64,000 bases of DNA from Galeruca laticollis (GCA_963921935.1 OY998179.1:20085114-20149113); one strand, 5' to 3'. Positions 9,940 through 20,904 are shown, counted from the first letter of the stretch. The notes: a model not told the origin generated them from the letters alone. Numbers and translations are program-made.

Positions 9940-10990
9940 TGAGGCACTCGCCTTACGGCTCGTGCCACAAACTTCAGCACTAGTGCAAAAAGTGAACGAT
10001 ATAGAAGTTGATAAGCTGCAACGCTACCTGTTGGAATGGAAATGTAAATGTCAAATTTTATTTTGACAATCTAAACTTATCTTTGTAATGAATTTCGTTG
10101 ACAAACACTAATATTACAATTAATTCTAACTTATTATCAAAAAAGATAGACCAGGCTAAACAATTCTAAATTATTCAAATATTATTAACTCTACCTACGC
10201 TTAACAAATTTTTCAATATTCATTTTTTAAATTATTTCTGTTCAAAATTTTAATAAAATACCTATATAAGTTACGTTTTCTTTGATTAATAAACGTGATC
10301 GTATAAAACTCGTACGCAAATCTCTTCTCTCGCTCCATTGATTTCCAGCTCTTGCCTTACGGGTTGTGCCACAAACGTCTGCGCTCGTGGAAAAAGTAAA
10401 CGATATAGAAGTTGATATGCTGACCTGGTGGGAAGGAAATCTCAATGTCAAAACCCGTTTTGACAATCTAATATTATATTTATAATGAATTTCGGTGACA
10501 GATATTAATATTAGTAGTAATTAGAACTTATTATTAAAAAAAGATACACCAGGCATAACAATTCAAAATTGTTAAAATTTCAAAATTAACTATACCTAGG
10601 TTTAACTGTTTTTCATTTTTTAAATCCTTGCAGTTCAACGTTTAAATAAAATACGTAAATAAGTTACTTTTTGCTTTCATCAAGAAACTTGGTCGTAGAA
10701 AAAATATTGTGTACAATTAGTATGCAAGGCATTTTTTGCCCTCCCTTGATCTGCAGCACTCACCTTACGGCTCGTGGCACAAACATTTGTGCTCCTGGAA
10801 AAAGTAAACGATATAGAAGTTGATATGCTGCAACGTCTCCTGGTGGGAAGTTACAACAAAAAGGATAGGAAATACAAATTCTGCATAGAAAAATACATAT
10901 ATATATGCCCATTTTGAGGGTAATCGGTTGAACGGTGTAGAATTTTATATGCTGCAGCGCTACCTGGTGAGAAATTACAACAAAGAGAAT
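9940..10990 (+). repeat. Tandem satellite, units of about 405 bp
   Basis: The block CCTTACGG-TCGTG-CACAAAC recurs near 9951, 10353 and 10764, and CGATATAGAAGTTGATA near 10000, 10403 and 10811. The spacing is therefore about 403-411 bp. Two full units and a broken third are present. A further partial echo (ATATGCTGCAGCGCTACCTGGTGAG) lies near 10950. No coding sequence seen. Confidence 0.8.
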
Positions 10991-11287
10991 AGTGTAAAAA
11001 TCTTCTCCATAAAAAAATACATTAATTAAAATTAACAAACTTTAATTTCATCAAATGAAATATTTATAAACACCAAAATTCCAATAATATAATTTTATAT
11101 TTGTTGTTTTTAAATAGATTTGGTACGCCTATGCTTTGACGATGACGCGAAGGCGATGTATCCACAATACAATCCCCACTTTTTGTAATTCATTCATGAT
11201 TTTACTACTGGCGTTTAGAATTGTTGGCTGCAAAAATAAACGTGTTTATGAATGAATAGCCCTCTCTATGTATATTATTACTCTAAG

Positions 11288-12219
11288 GTAAAAAATAGTT
11301 ACGATACAAGGTGTAGAGCCGCTGCTCTACAATACACTTTGAAGGAGGAGTTTTATAATTTGGTTAATAAGCAATTAACAGGACACATCATTGGAACTCA
11401 TACTAAGAAATTTGTTATAAACAAAACAAAAAAGAGGTTGAGTAACCTTAAGCGTAGACAGCTGTTCCCAAGAAAGAAAATTAAACTTTCATCGGCACCC
11501 GCTGATGCTGATTACGGTATCCAGGAATTAGAGGTAGAGGATGAAGAAATTATGAAGAAACGAAAACCAGAATTTCTAACCCATATTACGAAAACTACGG
11601 AAGAAATTGTCGAGTTATAAATTAAAGCAAGAGTACAATCCACAAATCCAATTTGGAAAGAAGAAAGGGGATATCGATTAACAGCGTCTCGATTTGGTAT
11701 GCAAACAACGAAAAACAACAAATCCAAAAAAATTGGTTACTCATATCTTGAGTAGTCAGTTTAAAGGTAGCGCAGCAACAAAATGGGGAAATGACCACGA
11801 GGACATAACTCAAAGACAGTTTGAAAACTAATTTCAAGTAACTGTGAATGGACGTGGTTTATTTATTTTGGAAGAATACCCATATTTAGCAGCAAGTCCC
11901 GATTGTATAACTGACCAAGGGGATATAATAGAAGTTAAGTGCCCGTTCTCTGCAAATAAATCTACACCAAAAGAATCTATGACAGAAAAAAGAATCAAAT
12001 ATTTGTATATTGATGACAACGACGAAATTAAATTGAAATTAAATAGTAATTATTATTATCAAATACAAGGTCAGCTTGCAATAACTAAAGCTAAGTATTG
12101 TTATTTTATTGTTTGGACATCGCTGGGTATGTCTGTCCAGACAATTGTGGCTAAACATGCTTTCTAAGCTGCAGACATTTAATATGGACAATATGCCTCC
12201 CGATATTCTTAAAAAATAA
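11288..12219 (+). pseudogene. YqaJ / lambda-exonuclease-type nuclease, C-terminal half of the Mutator-like gene
   Basis: A PD-(D/E)xK nuclease of the YqaJ viral recombinase type, a family of 5'-3' exonucleases used in recombination. Visible motifs in order: YDTRCRAAALQY, QSTNPIWKEERG, RLTASRFG, KWGNDHED, YPYLAASPDCI (catalytic Asp) and IIEVKCPFSANKSTP (catalytic E-x-K), then YYYQIQGQLAITKAKYCYF. Damage: TAA at 11618, a frameshift in the A-run near 11725, TAA at 11829 and a shift near 12165; the tail ends PPDILKK with TAA at 12217. The first residues VKNSYDTRC continue INFS of the Mutator-like half at 7065. Either an intron or a 4.2 kb insertion therefore separates the two halves. Confidence 0.75.
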
Positions 12220-13654
12220 GAGAAATAATAAATCGTCACCGTGTCATCGTGTATATTTTTGTCTTGTTGTGTTAGTTTATTTTTTCTTCTGGCTCAGTTA
12301 TTAAACATACAAATTATGTTTCTATTGACTAGCCAATATTTTATGTTTTAAACAGATTGTGCAAATTACATTTTGAAAAATGTGATGTAGAAATTCATTT
12401 TCATGTAGAAAATCATTTGGAAGTAACTTACCGTATCAATGTACAATTTCTTGCGTATTGTTTAATTAAGAATTAGTAACTTCTAGTACGCAGCCTGCAT
12501 AATTTTTGTATATCCTATATAAAATAATGTCACTATAATTTTTATAATATACAGCGGAAAATAATACATATATAAATAAGAATTTGTATCTTGTCTTATC
12601 ACCTTATATTTTTTTAATCATGTAGAAACTAATATGCAATACAGAATCCGTAACTTCTTGTATCGCTTTGTATAATTTTTGTATATTGTGGAGAGAAGGA
12701 TAAATAAAAAAAATTATCTATTTAATTTTAAATATGTAATTTTTTGTATAAAGCTGTGTAATTCTTGTAGAGTCAATCGGAAATTCTACCGCTCCAATAA
12801 AATTGAGTACTATTGAAGATACCTTTGTACGCGAATATACCATCTAACGAATTCAACAAGAAATTTCTGCCCCACTCTACCAAATATAATACCATACTGA
12901 CTGTCTTAGAAAACATCGATTCGCTTTCTATCTCTTTTGGTCGCGCACGGTATGTGGAAGTAAGTACCTCCTTGTCTGACACCGAGCTTGCAATGTGATT
13001 CAAATAAAATTCGAGCTTCCCCTTAATACAAATCAATAAATATTGAATTAAAAGAAAACCACAGCGTTTGGTACTAGGTAGTTAAAATAATAAATAAATC
13101 ACAATAGCGATGCGCCCGTTTCACCCGCAATATTCATGTTTCGCCAACAATGTTGTTCGACGTTTTTGCTTTAGGCGCGTCTTCTTCGTCACCTCGCTAA
13201 CTTCTATGCCCGAAATATGTCACCCCTATGAGCCACTTCCACTAAACGAGAAATGTTTCGTTCCGAACCACAACATAAATTAAAATACGGTGGTAATTTG
13301 CGAGCAAAATTATGCACGAAACAACTTCGTAAGATCCATAAACTATACACAAATCAAACAACTTAGCATAGTTGGTGGAAAGTTGGAAGCCCCAACTTTC
13401 AAGATGGCGTATGTTTGTGGTCGAAACGAAAACCTAAGCCGTTTAAGTAGACAAGTTTGTTGCATGTGTGCGTATGTAGACACCAAACGGGGTAGGGTGG
13501 AATTAATTCCGACTATTATTGGAAATGACTCAAATGCCAAATACGTCCTTATTTGTCAATTTAAAACTGTTTTTTTTTATAAATACCGGGTAGAGTCGAT
13601 TAACTTGCTTGTTTTTAAATTCAATATAAGGAAAAAATTTGTTTACATATTAAA
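12220..13654. other. Non-coding, AT-rich
   Basis: I see no supported gene. Short ORFs here lack recognisable motifs. A somewhat less AT-rich patch at about 13090-13290 stands out, but nothing in it can be named. Confidence 0.35.
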
Positions 13655-13818
13655 ACTAACTTTTCCGCACATATACACTCCGGAGGCTGTATCGTGCTAA
13701 CAAACAAAAAGTTCTCCAAAAATGAGCGAAAATGTATTCTGGATTTACAGTACCCGTTGTACTGACTCTGGTGAGCTGAACATGAATACGGTTCATCTGT
13801 GAGATACCCTGAACAATA
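13655..13818 (+). repeat. Family A repeat, left part of split copy
   Basis: Carries ACTCCGGAGGCTGTATCGTG, ACCCGTTGTACTGACTC and GAGATACCCTGAACAATA as in the other copies. It breaks off at 13818, where a TIR-bounded insertion begins, and resumes at 16247. Confidence 0.75.
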
Positions 13819-14156
13819 GGGGATAGCGGGTCACAGTGGCTAGTGGGGAGCAGTGGCCAGTTTTAAATAATTTTAGAATGCATTCAGTATATGTGTTGCC
13901 ATCTAGCAGGAAGCTGCTAAACTGTGCAAAGAACAGTGTCCGTCATGTGTTAGTTCCTAAATGTGTCACAAATTAGTTTTATTGCATTTTTGTGTCTATG
14001 GTGCAGCACGTGTAAAAATCCGGTGAGTATTGTTTTTGTACCATTACAATTTGAAGTGATGTTTGACTACTTAGTTACATCGTGGTTAATATTGATACAT
14101 TATGCTAATAACAAACGCATGCTAGGAGTTAGAAACATACGAACAAAATTTTAGAT

Positions 14157-14500
14157 AGGAAATTTGTTACTTTTCCGCCCAGCCTATTATATGCGAGAAA
14201 AGTATTGGTTTACCCACAAATAAAATGAAATTTTGAAAAAAAAATTTGAGTTATTTTTACGTTTTCCATCAACAACACGAAAAAACGGTTTTTAGAAAAA
14301 AAAATCCTGTGTGTATGTCGTCGTCGTCGGCCACTTTTTCTTACATGTCTTGTTAGCACGATACAGCCTCCGGAGTGCAATAAGTCACCAATTTTATGAT
14401 TGAATATTGTTAAGGACGTCACAAATGAACCCTATTAATTTTCAGCTCACCAGAGCTAATACAACGGGTGCTATGGTACTTGAAGTACGACTCATAAATC
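14157..14500 (-). repeat. Family A repeat, uninterrupted reverse copy
   Basis: Reading the reverse strand gives the family A word order without insertion: GCACCCGTTGTATTAGCTC, CAATATTCAATCATAAAATT, ACTCCGGAGGCTGTATCGTG, AAACCAATACTTTTCTCG. This copy serves as the empty-site reference for both insertions described in family A. Confidence 0.75.
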
Positions 14501-15337
14501 AGCAGGATTTTAAATTCCTTTACTTTCACTTTCTGTTTACATAAAATACAATGACTTGCAACAAACATTTATTTCTTTCAATATAAATAAGTATTTCTCG
14601 CAGCGATGCAGGTCAGTTTACGGAATAAGGGCTAAATCATACGGCCCTCGCACACATTGAACAAATTTATAGATAAGTGGGTAATATTTTTATTGTGAGG
14701 GATTTAATATTTGTTTTGATATTGGGATTATTTTATACAGAGAAAGATTTATTATATTTTTTTTATACAACTTTGTGGTTTCCGATACTTTATTCAGATC
14801 CCTACCCCGATTTTCCCTCTAGAGTGTGCAGCGCTTTTGGATGCGAGACCGAACAGAGAGATCAATCCTGGCCTGGCAAAAGTAATTACACCGTTTCAAG
14901 TCCAGGAGTTCCCAGCTTCAATCGGACTGGTTTTATTTTTTTTTCACGCTCGGCTGCTTTATTAAAATTTGATGACAGCAGTTATTAGACTGGTGACAGT
15001 GGATTTTTTTTGTTAAGAAACAATTCGGTAATAAAGGATGACGGTTGTACATCTGGTGACAGCGTTATTTTATTGTAAACTAGACATTTGTAACACTGGT
15101 GATAAAAGGGGTCGAGGTTTATTACAGTTTGTATTTCCTAATGTTAAAGATAGTGGAATAGTACCATTCGATGATATTGTTACCGTTCTCCCACTCCCTT
15201 CAGATTCTGGAGGTATCTCCAGACTACAAACCACTTATAGATTTGGTATTGACCTTAGCGGCTATAACATGGTCGAATTCTGTCTTACTCAATTCTGTTT
15301 TCTATCAGTCCTATTTGGGTGAACAATGTTCCCCATT
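14501..15337. other. Unassigned interior of the 2.4 kb insertion
   Basis: No recognisable gene. Short ORFs around 14677-14988 and 15038-15368 have no motif I can name. Confidence 0.3.
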
Positions 15338-15440
15338 AGTGTTTTTAAATGAAACTCTTGGTCTCTAGTTAGTTCCACAATATAATAAAAGTTATTGAAA
15401 ATTCTAAAAAATTAACAATTGTTTCGATAAATCAATATCA
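15338..15440. repeat. Family B repeat copy
   Basis: Near-identical to 27217-27325 and a diverged relative of the MITE at 8726-8832 (TTTTTAAATGAAACTC, TCTAGTTAGTTCCACAATA, TTGAAAATTCTAAAAAATT). The right inverted arm is missing, and another shared tail (GTTTCGATAAATCAATATCA) follows. Confidence 0.7.
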
Positions 15441-15707
15441 TCGTCAGAATGACAGAAGTTACATTTGATTTTATGCCTACCTGATGTTTAGTAGTTATTT
15501 TGGCTAGACCAAGAAGTAACCTAACTTGTGATTGACTTAATATATGTTTATAGAAAATAGAAGAAGATGTAATATTACAAATATTGAAGCTTAGATATTA
15601 TTAGCCTTATGGTGATATCCTGGATATCATTTTTCCAATTAAGATCAGTATAACTGTGCAATGATATAGAAAACCAGGAAAACTATATCTGCTGATCTTT
15701 ACAATTA

Positions 15708-16043
15708 TCACTTAAGAAGACAGTTTAATAGTGGAGAACTCCCTAGATTTAACTGTTCATTGACAACTTCATATTGTGGGTTTCTTAAATGTCTTCTAAT
15801 TTCCAGTTCTTCAAGGAAATCCAGCTCTTGCTTCTTTTCACAAATATGCAGTACTTCTAGTTCTGTGTTAGGTGTCAATGAATGATTGGTGTCAAGTAGA
15901 TGTTTTGCGTAGTGGGATTTATCTGGTTATTTTAATCTGTATGCTCGTAAGTGCTCACTGTATCGTACTTCAAAATTCCTAAGGGTCTGACCCAAATAGA
16001 CAGCATTACATTCTGGACATTTGAGTTTATATATACCTGACTT
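15708..16043 (-). pseudogene. Penelope-like GIY-YIG endonuclease C-terminus
   Basis: The minus-strand translation from 16043 begins KSGIYKLKCPECNAVYLGQT, then LRNFEVRYSEHLRAYRLK, then after one TAA codon DKSHYAKHLLDTNHSLTPNT, then LEVLHICEKKQELDFLEELE, and ends at a TGA at 15708. GIY, the CxxC pair, YLGQT and the R...EH pattern are the hallmarks of the GIY-YIG nicking endonuclease at the C-terminus of Penelope-like retroelements. No Penelope reverse transcriptase is seen nearby, so only the 3' end survives. The first 47 codons are repeated in inverted orientation at 16067-16210. Confidence 0.8.
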
Positions 16044-16066
16044 CTTTAATAGTGGTATTTTTAAAG

Positions 16067-16210
16067 AAGTCAGGTATTTATAAACTCAAATGTCCAGAAT
16101 GTAATGCTGTCTATTTGGGTCAGACCCTTAGGAATTTTGAAATACGATACAGTCAGCACTTACGAACATACAGATTAAAACAACCAGATAAATCCCACGC
16201 AAAAAAATAG
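16067..16210 (+). pseudogene. Inverted partial copy of the Penelope-like GIY-YIG domain
   Basis: 47 codons beginning KSGIYKLKCPECNAVYLGQT and ending DKSHAKK before TAG. It is nearly identical to the first part of the minus-strand copy ending at 16043. The two are arranged head to head around a spacer of about 20 bases, making a palindrome of about 300 bp. Confidence 0.75.
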
Positions 16211-16246
16211 AAACCAAAAAAGTAGCCACTGTGACCAGCTCTCCCC

Positions 16247-16455
16247 ACTATAAAATTGGTGAATTGTACGGACTCCGGAGGCTGTATAGTGCTAACAAAA
16301 AATGGCCGACAACAACCTGGATGACATACACAGGGGATTCTTTTGTAGTAACCCGTTTTTCGTGTTTTTCTTGCTTAAAAATTAAAAATTCCACCTTTTT
16401 TTGGGTAAAACCAATAATTTTCAGTATCTTAAATTAGGGTTTAGTGGAAAAGCAA
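16247..16455 (+). repeat. Family A repeat, right part of split copy
   Basis: Resumes the family A sequence interrupted at 13818 (AAAATTGGTGAATTGTACGG, CTCCGGAGGCTGTATAGTG, CCCGTTTTTCGTGTTTTTC). Confidence 0.75.
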
Positions 16456-16482
16456 TAATAATAATAATAATAAATAAAATAA
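16454..16482. repeat. (AAT)n run at LINE junction
   Basis: AAT repeats degenerating into AAATAAAATAAT. They lie immediately 5' of the truncated LINE end at 16485. Confidence 0.8.
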
Positions 16483-16484
16483 TA

Positions 16485-17502
16485 CATTAAAAGGCGAAAC
16501 GCCGGACGAGGCTTAATCGAGTTGCACGCAGCTTATGAACAGGCTATTATAGGTCTAGGCGATTATATTGATACCGAACACGATAAATTCTGCAAAGCAA
16601 TTAAAATATACGATTCGGACAAGTCGAAATATTCCATCCAAAAAGAGTCAGCACAAATAAGAGAAAAGTATCTTATAACAGATAATGCTCTGAGGAATGC
16701 AAATGCGATTGAGGATGTAATTGAAAGGCACAAGATCCAGACATTACAACAAAAGGCACTACATGGACAATTTTTCAGGAATCTAAGCAAACCAACAGTT
16801 AATAAGATGGGAAGTGTAGCCTGGTTAGGTAGTTCTGGACTTAAAGGAGAAACTGAAAGTCTCATTATTGCAGCTCAAGATCAGGTACTAGCTACTAGAT
16901 ACTATCAAAAGAACATGTTGAAACAATCGGTAGGCAGTAAATGTAGGCTCTGTGGCAAATCAGATGAACACATTAGCCACTTAATAGCCGGATGTACGAG
17001 TCTTGCCCCAACAGAATTCACTAACAGACATAATAAGGTTGCTTCATTCATCCATTGGTCTATATACAACGCAATAGGATTGCGTGTAGCAGAAAAGTAT
17101 TATAATCATGTTCCAGAAAAAGTCGTAAGCAACAACAACATCGATGGGTGGGATATGGCTGTAATTACTGATAGAACAATCCTGGCAAATAGACCGGACA
17201 TAGTACTATATGATAAGAACATAAATACATGTCTTTTGATCGAAATATCTGTCCCAGATGATAGCAATATAGTGAACAAAGAAAACGAAAAAATAAGCAA
17301 GTATAAAGATCTAGAAATCGAGATAAGTCGGATGTGGAATACAAAAACTAAAGTGGTACCCGTTATTGTAAGAGCATTGGGAATGATGCGGAATAGTTTG
17401 AAAACATACTTAGAGATGATCCCAGGTAAACCATCCATGTATGAAGTGCAAAAAATTGAACTCATGGGAACTGTTCACATAATAAGAAAGGTGCTAGGGT
17501 GA
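16485..17502 (+). pseudogene. R2/R4-type non-LTR retrotransposon, C-terminal endonuclease part (5'-truncated)
   Basis: The reading frame starts in mid-protein (RGLIELHAAYEQAIIGL) and runs open to TGA at 17500. It lacks the reverse transcriptase. A zinc knuckle CRLCGKSDEHISHLIAGC (C-x2-C-x8-H-x4-C) is followed by RHNKVASFIHWSIY and a restriction-like endonuclease core RPDIVLYDKN...LLIEISVPDDSN, giving the R-PD-x14-E pattern of R2/R4/Dong-type elements. The domain nicks target DNA to prime reverse transcription. The fragment is flanked by (AAT)n on both sides (16454-16482 and 17583-17601). It has no internal stop, so it is 5'-truncated but otherwise well preserved. Confidence 0.8.
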
Positions 17503-17582
17503 ATGACTTTGATCTCTAGTTGAGAAATGTATTCACCCATTTTACCGCCAAATCTATAGTGAGGCGAGAGGAAAAAATATAG

Positions 17583-17601
17583 AAATAATAATAATAATAA
17601 T
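17583..17601. repeat. (AAT)n run between two LINE ends
   Basis: AATAATAATAATAATAA-type run that ends the first R2/R4-type copy and immediately precedes the second. Confidence 0.9.
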
Positions 17602-17602
17602 A

Positions 17603-18391
17603 CAAAGATGGGCAAGCAAAGAACTACACGGACGATACTTCAATCAGACACAAGGTGAAAACATCGATAAAGGACTAACACATAAATGGCTCCAGAAGGG
17701 TGACCTCTTCCCTGAAACGGAAGGATTCATGCATGCTGTACAAGATAAAGTAATAAAAACGAAAACATATAGCAAATACATATCAAAAGATCCCTCAGTT
17801 ACAAATGACAAATGCAGAAGATGCCATTCAGACAGAGAAACAATAGAGCATATAACCAACGGCTGCAGGAGTCTTGCACAAACCAAATATCTGGAGCGAC
17901 ACAACACAGTCGCAAAAATCATCCACCAGCAAATGGCATATAAACTTTCACTAATAAACAAAACCGTACCTCACTACCAGTACACGCCATCCGAAATAAT
18001 GGAAAACCAGGAATACAAAATATACTGGGACAAAACGATACAATCAGACAAAACATTAGCATGCAACAGGTCCGACATCACATTTACTGACAAGAAAAAC
18101 AAACACACCTACCTCATAGACGTTTCCATCCCTACCGATCACAATATAACAAACAAATATTCGGAAAAAATACAAAAATGCATCCCCCTCGCAATAGAAC
18201 TGGAGAGAATTTGGAAGCAAAAGGCGGTCACCATTAGTCCGTTGATTATGTCTGCTACTGGTATCACCCACAAAAAATTCACAGAACATCTGACAGAACT
18301 CGACATACCTGAAAATATACACAATCGAATAAAAAAAAGCGTCATTTTGCACACATGCAATATAGTCCGCTCGTTTCTTAGATCACAATAG
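17603..18391 (+). pseudogene. Second R2/R4-type LINE C-terminal part (5'-truncated)
   Basis: Open from 17603 (QRWASKELHGRYFNQTQGE) to TAG at 18389. The zinc knuckle is CRRCHSDRETIEHITNGC and the endonuclease core reads NRSDITFTDKK...TYLIDVSIPTDHN. The usual R-P-D of this motif reads R-S-D here. It belongs to the same clade as the preceding fragment but is clearly a different, diverged family, since identity is low outside the motifs. It begins directly after (AAT)n and is followed by (AAT)n at 18462. Confidence 0.8.
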
Positions 18392-18461
18392 ACTTCGTTT
18401 ATACTTGGCCCGCCCGTATAAACAAGAAATCCAGGGAACAAAAACTTGTGAATTCCTAAAA

Positions 18462-18474
18462 CAATAATAATAAT
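18462..18474. repeat. (AAT)n run after second LINE end
   Basis: AATAATAATAAT after the 3' untranslated region of the second R2/R4-type fragment. It is followed by TTTATTCAGA, which in reverse looks like an AATAAA-bearing 3' end of a minus-strand LINE. Confidence 0.75.
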
Positions 18475-18620
18475 TTATTCAGACAAAAGTACACAACAGA
18501 AATACAATATAATAAAAATTACACACTTGCAGTATTCGATACAGTATTAGAAAATCTGAAACAGTCAGAGTTCGACCCTGCTTATATCATATATGAAATC
18601 GTTTCTGTCAGCCCAGAGTT
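18475..18620 (-). repeat. Possible 3' end of a minus-strand LINE
   Basis: On the minus strand this reads toward TCTGAATAAATTATTATTAT. The same ending (GAATAAATTATTATTATTA) occurs at about 53090 and a related one at 27805. The shared terminus suggests LINE 3' ends, but no coding part is attached here. Confidence 0.35.
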
Positions 18621-20904
18621 TTAGGGATAACTCTGCCATCATCCTTCTGGCGAAGTGGTGCGGGCTGTAACCAACCCTGTCTTCACATCTTGACTATAAT
18701 TTATATTTGTCGCTAGGTAAGTGTGAAGAGTGTAAAGTTTTGTTATCATATGAAACAAAATGAGCGCCTACCTTTTTAAAAGTCCGGTAATTAGTTTTCT
18801 TGTCAGTTTTGTTGCTGTATATTTCATGGGTGTTAAGGGTTTATTTTATTTCTCTTGTGGTTTTTATTGTAGATATAAGTGACCATGGGACTACTGATTT
18901 TTGCTTTTGTTACATCATATTGGGGTGTTAGCCGCAGTAGTCCAAAAAAAACTGCCCGCTTTAGCTGATAAGTGCTATAACTTATCAGGATTCGATTGTA
19001 TTCGACTCCTTGACTTTGTCTAAAACATTTTACTAGTGTTAGATTAAAACATATATTTGCTGATTATTTTATACATACTTGTCTCTCGAGATAGTTGTAT
19101 ATTTGTTGATCATTTATATACCATGTCATGGCTTCAGTAAGTATTTCCAAATCGTTCAGAAACTTCTGTTTAAGACTTGGTTGTCATTAGAATATGTTGT
19201 AAACATTTACCCATACGACGTTAACTGTTTGATTACATCTGATTTGTATGATAATTCCGGTTATTTTGGCTTTGTGCATCAACATATGCGGGGGTACTAT
19301 GGTACTATTATTGTTTAAAATAATTTATAATACTTATAAGAATCGTTGTATTGTTGTTGTTGAAAAGTCTGGTTAGGTTGAATTGTCAATTTGTTCGATG
19401 ACAGATACGTCGTAGATAGCTGCGTTCGTTTGACTTTTCGCACTGGGAGTAGTCGAGATCTCTGTCTAGCATTTGTGGTTTGACTTTACGAGTTATATAT
19501 AACTCATTATGCTTACAGATTTCCTCTCCGATGTGCTCGTAGATGACATGCGAACTGTTATTATTAATACTTTTGGGTTTACTCGACTTTTTGTTCAATG
19601 TCTTAAGCGGATTGTCCTTATATGTTCTGTGGTTAAGACGAATTTCTGTCAGCTGGATTGCTATTGGTTGGAAAACTTACTCGAGTTGCGTTGTAGAGAG
19701 AAGTTAACTTACTTGGGTTATTGGCGCATCGAAGATTTTCTCTTCTAATCAAAATTTCGAGATGGCTGCTTGAGTTTCAGTTTTGAGTAATATCTTGATT
19801 TATTAATGGTATTTGAAACCATCCCAGTTGGGGATAACAATCAAGATGTTGTAAATTGATTCGGGAAGCTGGTGGTGGCTGTATTTTTTAAAGATTTGAT
19901 GGATATTGGCCGTTTTGGAAACCACGCTGCCTGACCCTTTTTTTGAAAGGATCTTTGACTGAAATCATAACGTAGTCGGGATTTGGATAGCATATTTCCA
20001 TCCTCGTATTTGATGAGACTATTGTAGGAGTTTTGAGGAAGTTTAGGCCCTCAATTAGAGGTATGTAAAAGAGATCTTATATGTATATTTTTTGCAAAGT
20101 ATGTTTAGACATTTTTCGCTAATTTTCTATTAAGGAAAATCATTTAAACTTGTAACTATTAATATATTTCAATTCGTTGTAAAGTAGTATATATTTTTGT
20201 ACAGTTCAGGGGTATTTTGTCGTTTTGAACCACAAAAAAATATCTATGTATTTTTTATAGCTACTTTTTCTAACTATTCTACTCATGATTGTATATTTGA
20301 TATTCGTCACATGAGTTTAATTCTCAAAGTATAAGTATAGATGTCAAGTAGTTTTTAGTAAATTGTTTCGTAGAATGATTAGCATATTACTTATAGGATA
20401 TCGGCACATGTACTTGCAATATTCTTAGTTGAATAGTTGAAATGTATCATTGTTTCATATCTCTACATACTGAAGTAAGGTGTGATCACACATTAGAAAT
20501 GCTTGGCATATTAATATAATTTTTCAGATTGTCAATCAGTGCTATGCATAAGATTAATTTCTTGGTTATCGCTTAGATTTTGTATATATTTTATTTACAT
20601 AGTAGTCATTCAGGTTTACCAAGTAAAGCTTTATCTCGATTAGTAGAACACTAGGGAAGAAGCATTTTCTGGTTCCATATGTAAATAAAGTTTTTCTACG
20701 CCGCAGAAGCAATACTTTAGTATATTAGATAATAACTCTTTGGGGGAAATATTCAATTTCACTTTAGCTATTATTTTCATCTTATTTTAACAACACGTCT
20801 GGTGTTGATAATAATATAGTCTGGACACATAGCTTTAAGCTGGTTCAGTCGATTAGTAGTTTCATCGTTGATGATAACATTTTAGTAATTCGATGTTATC
20901 TGTA
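18621..20904. other. Long non-coding AT-rich stretch
   Basis: I see no supported gene or structured repeat, apart from a perfect 9 bp stem hairpin (CTGATAAGT ... ACTTATCAG, 18965-18988). Confidence 0.35.

Larger units (their letters stand above)
13819..16246. mobile_element. 2.4 kb TIR-bounded insertion of unknown superfamily
   Basis: Bases 13819-13844 and the reverse complement of 16221-16246 match at 23 of 26 positions (shared core GGTCACAGTGGCTA). The element splits a family A repeat at nearly the same consensus position as the piggyBac-like element at 1116. It contains an inverted family A copy, a family B fragment and a Penelope pair, so it is a composite. I found no transposase of its own and no clear target duplication. 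Confidence 0.65.

Noticed and set aside
13290..13700. 136-codon ORF on the plus strand
   Set aside because: No recognisable motif, no splice context and overlapping open frames on the other strand; likely chance, and its end overlaps the family A repeat.
15038..15368. Two overlapping ORFs in the 2.4 kb insertion
   Set aside because: No motif, and the right end enters the family B repeat.
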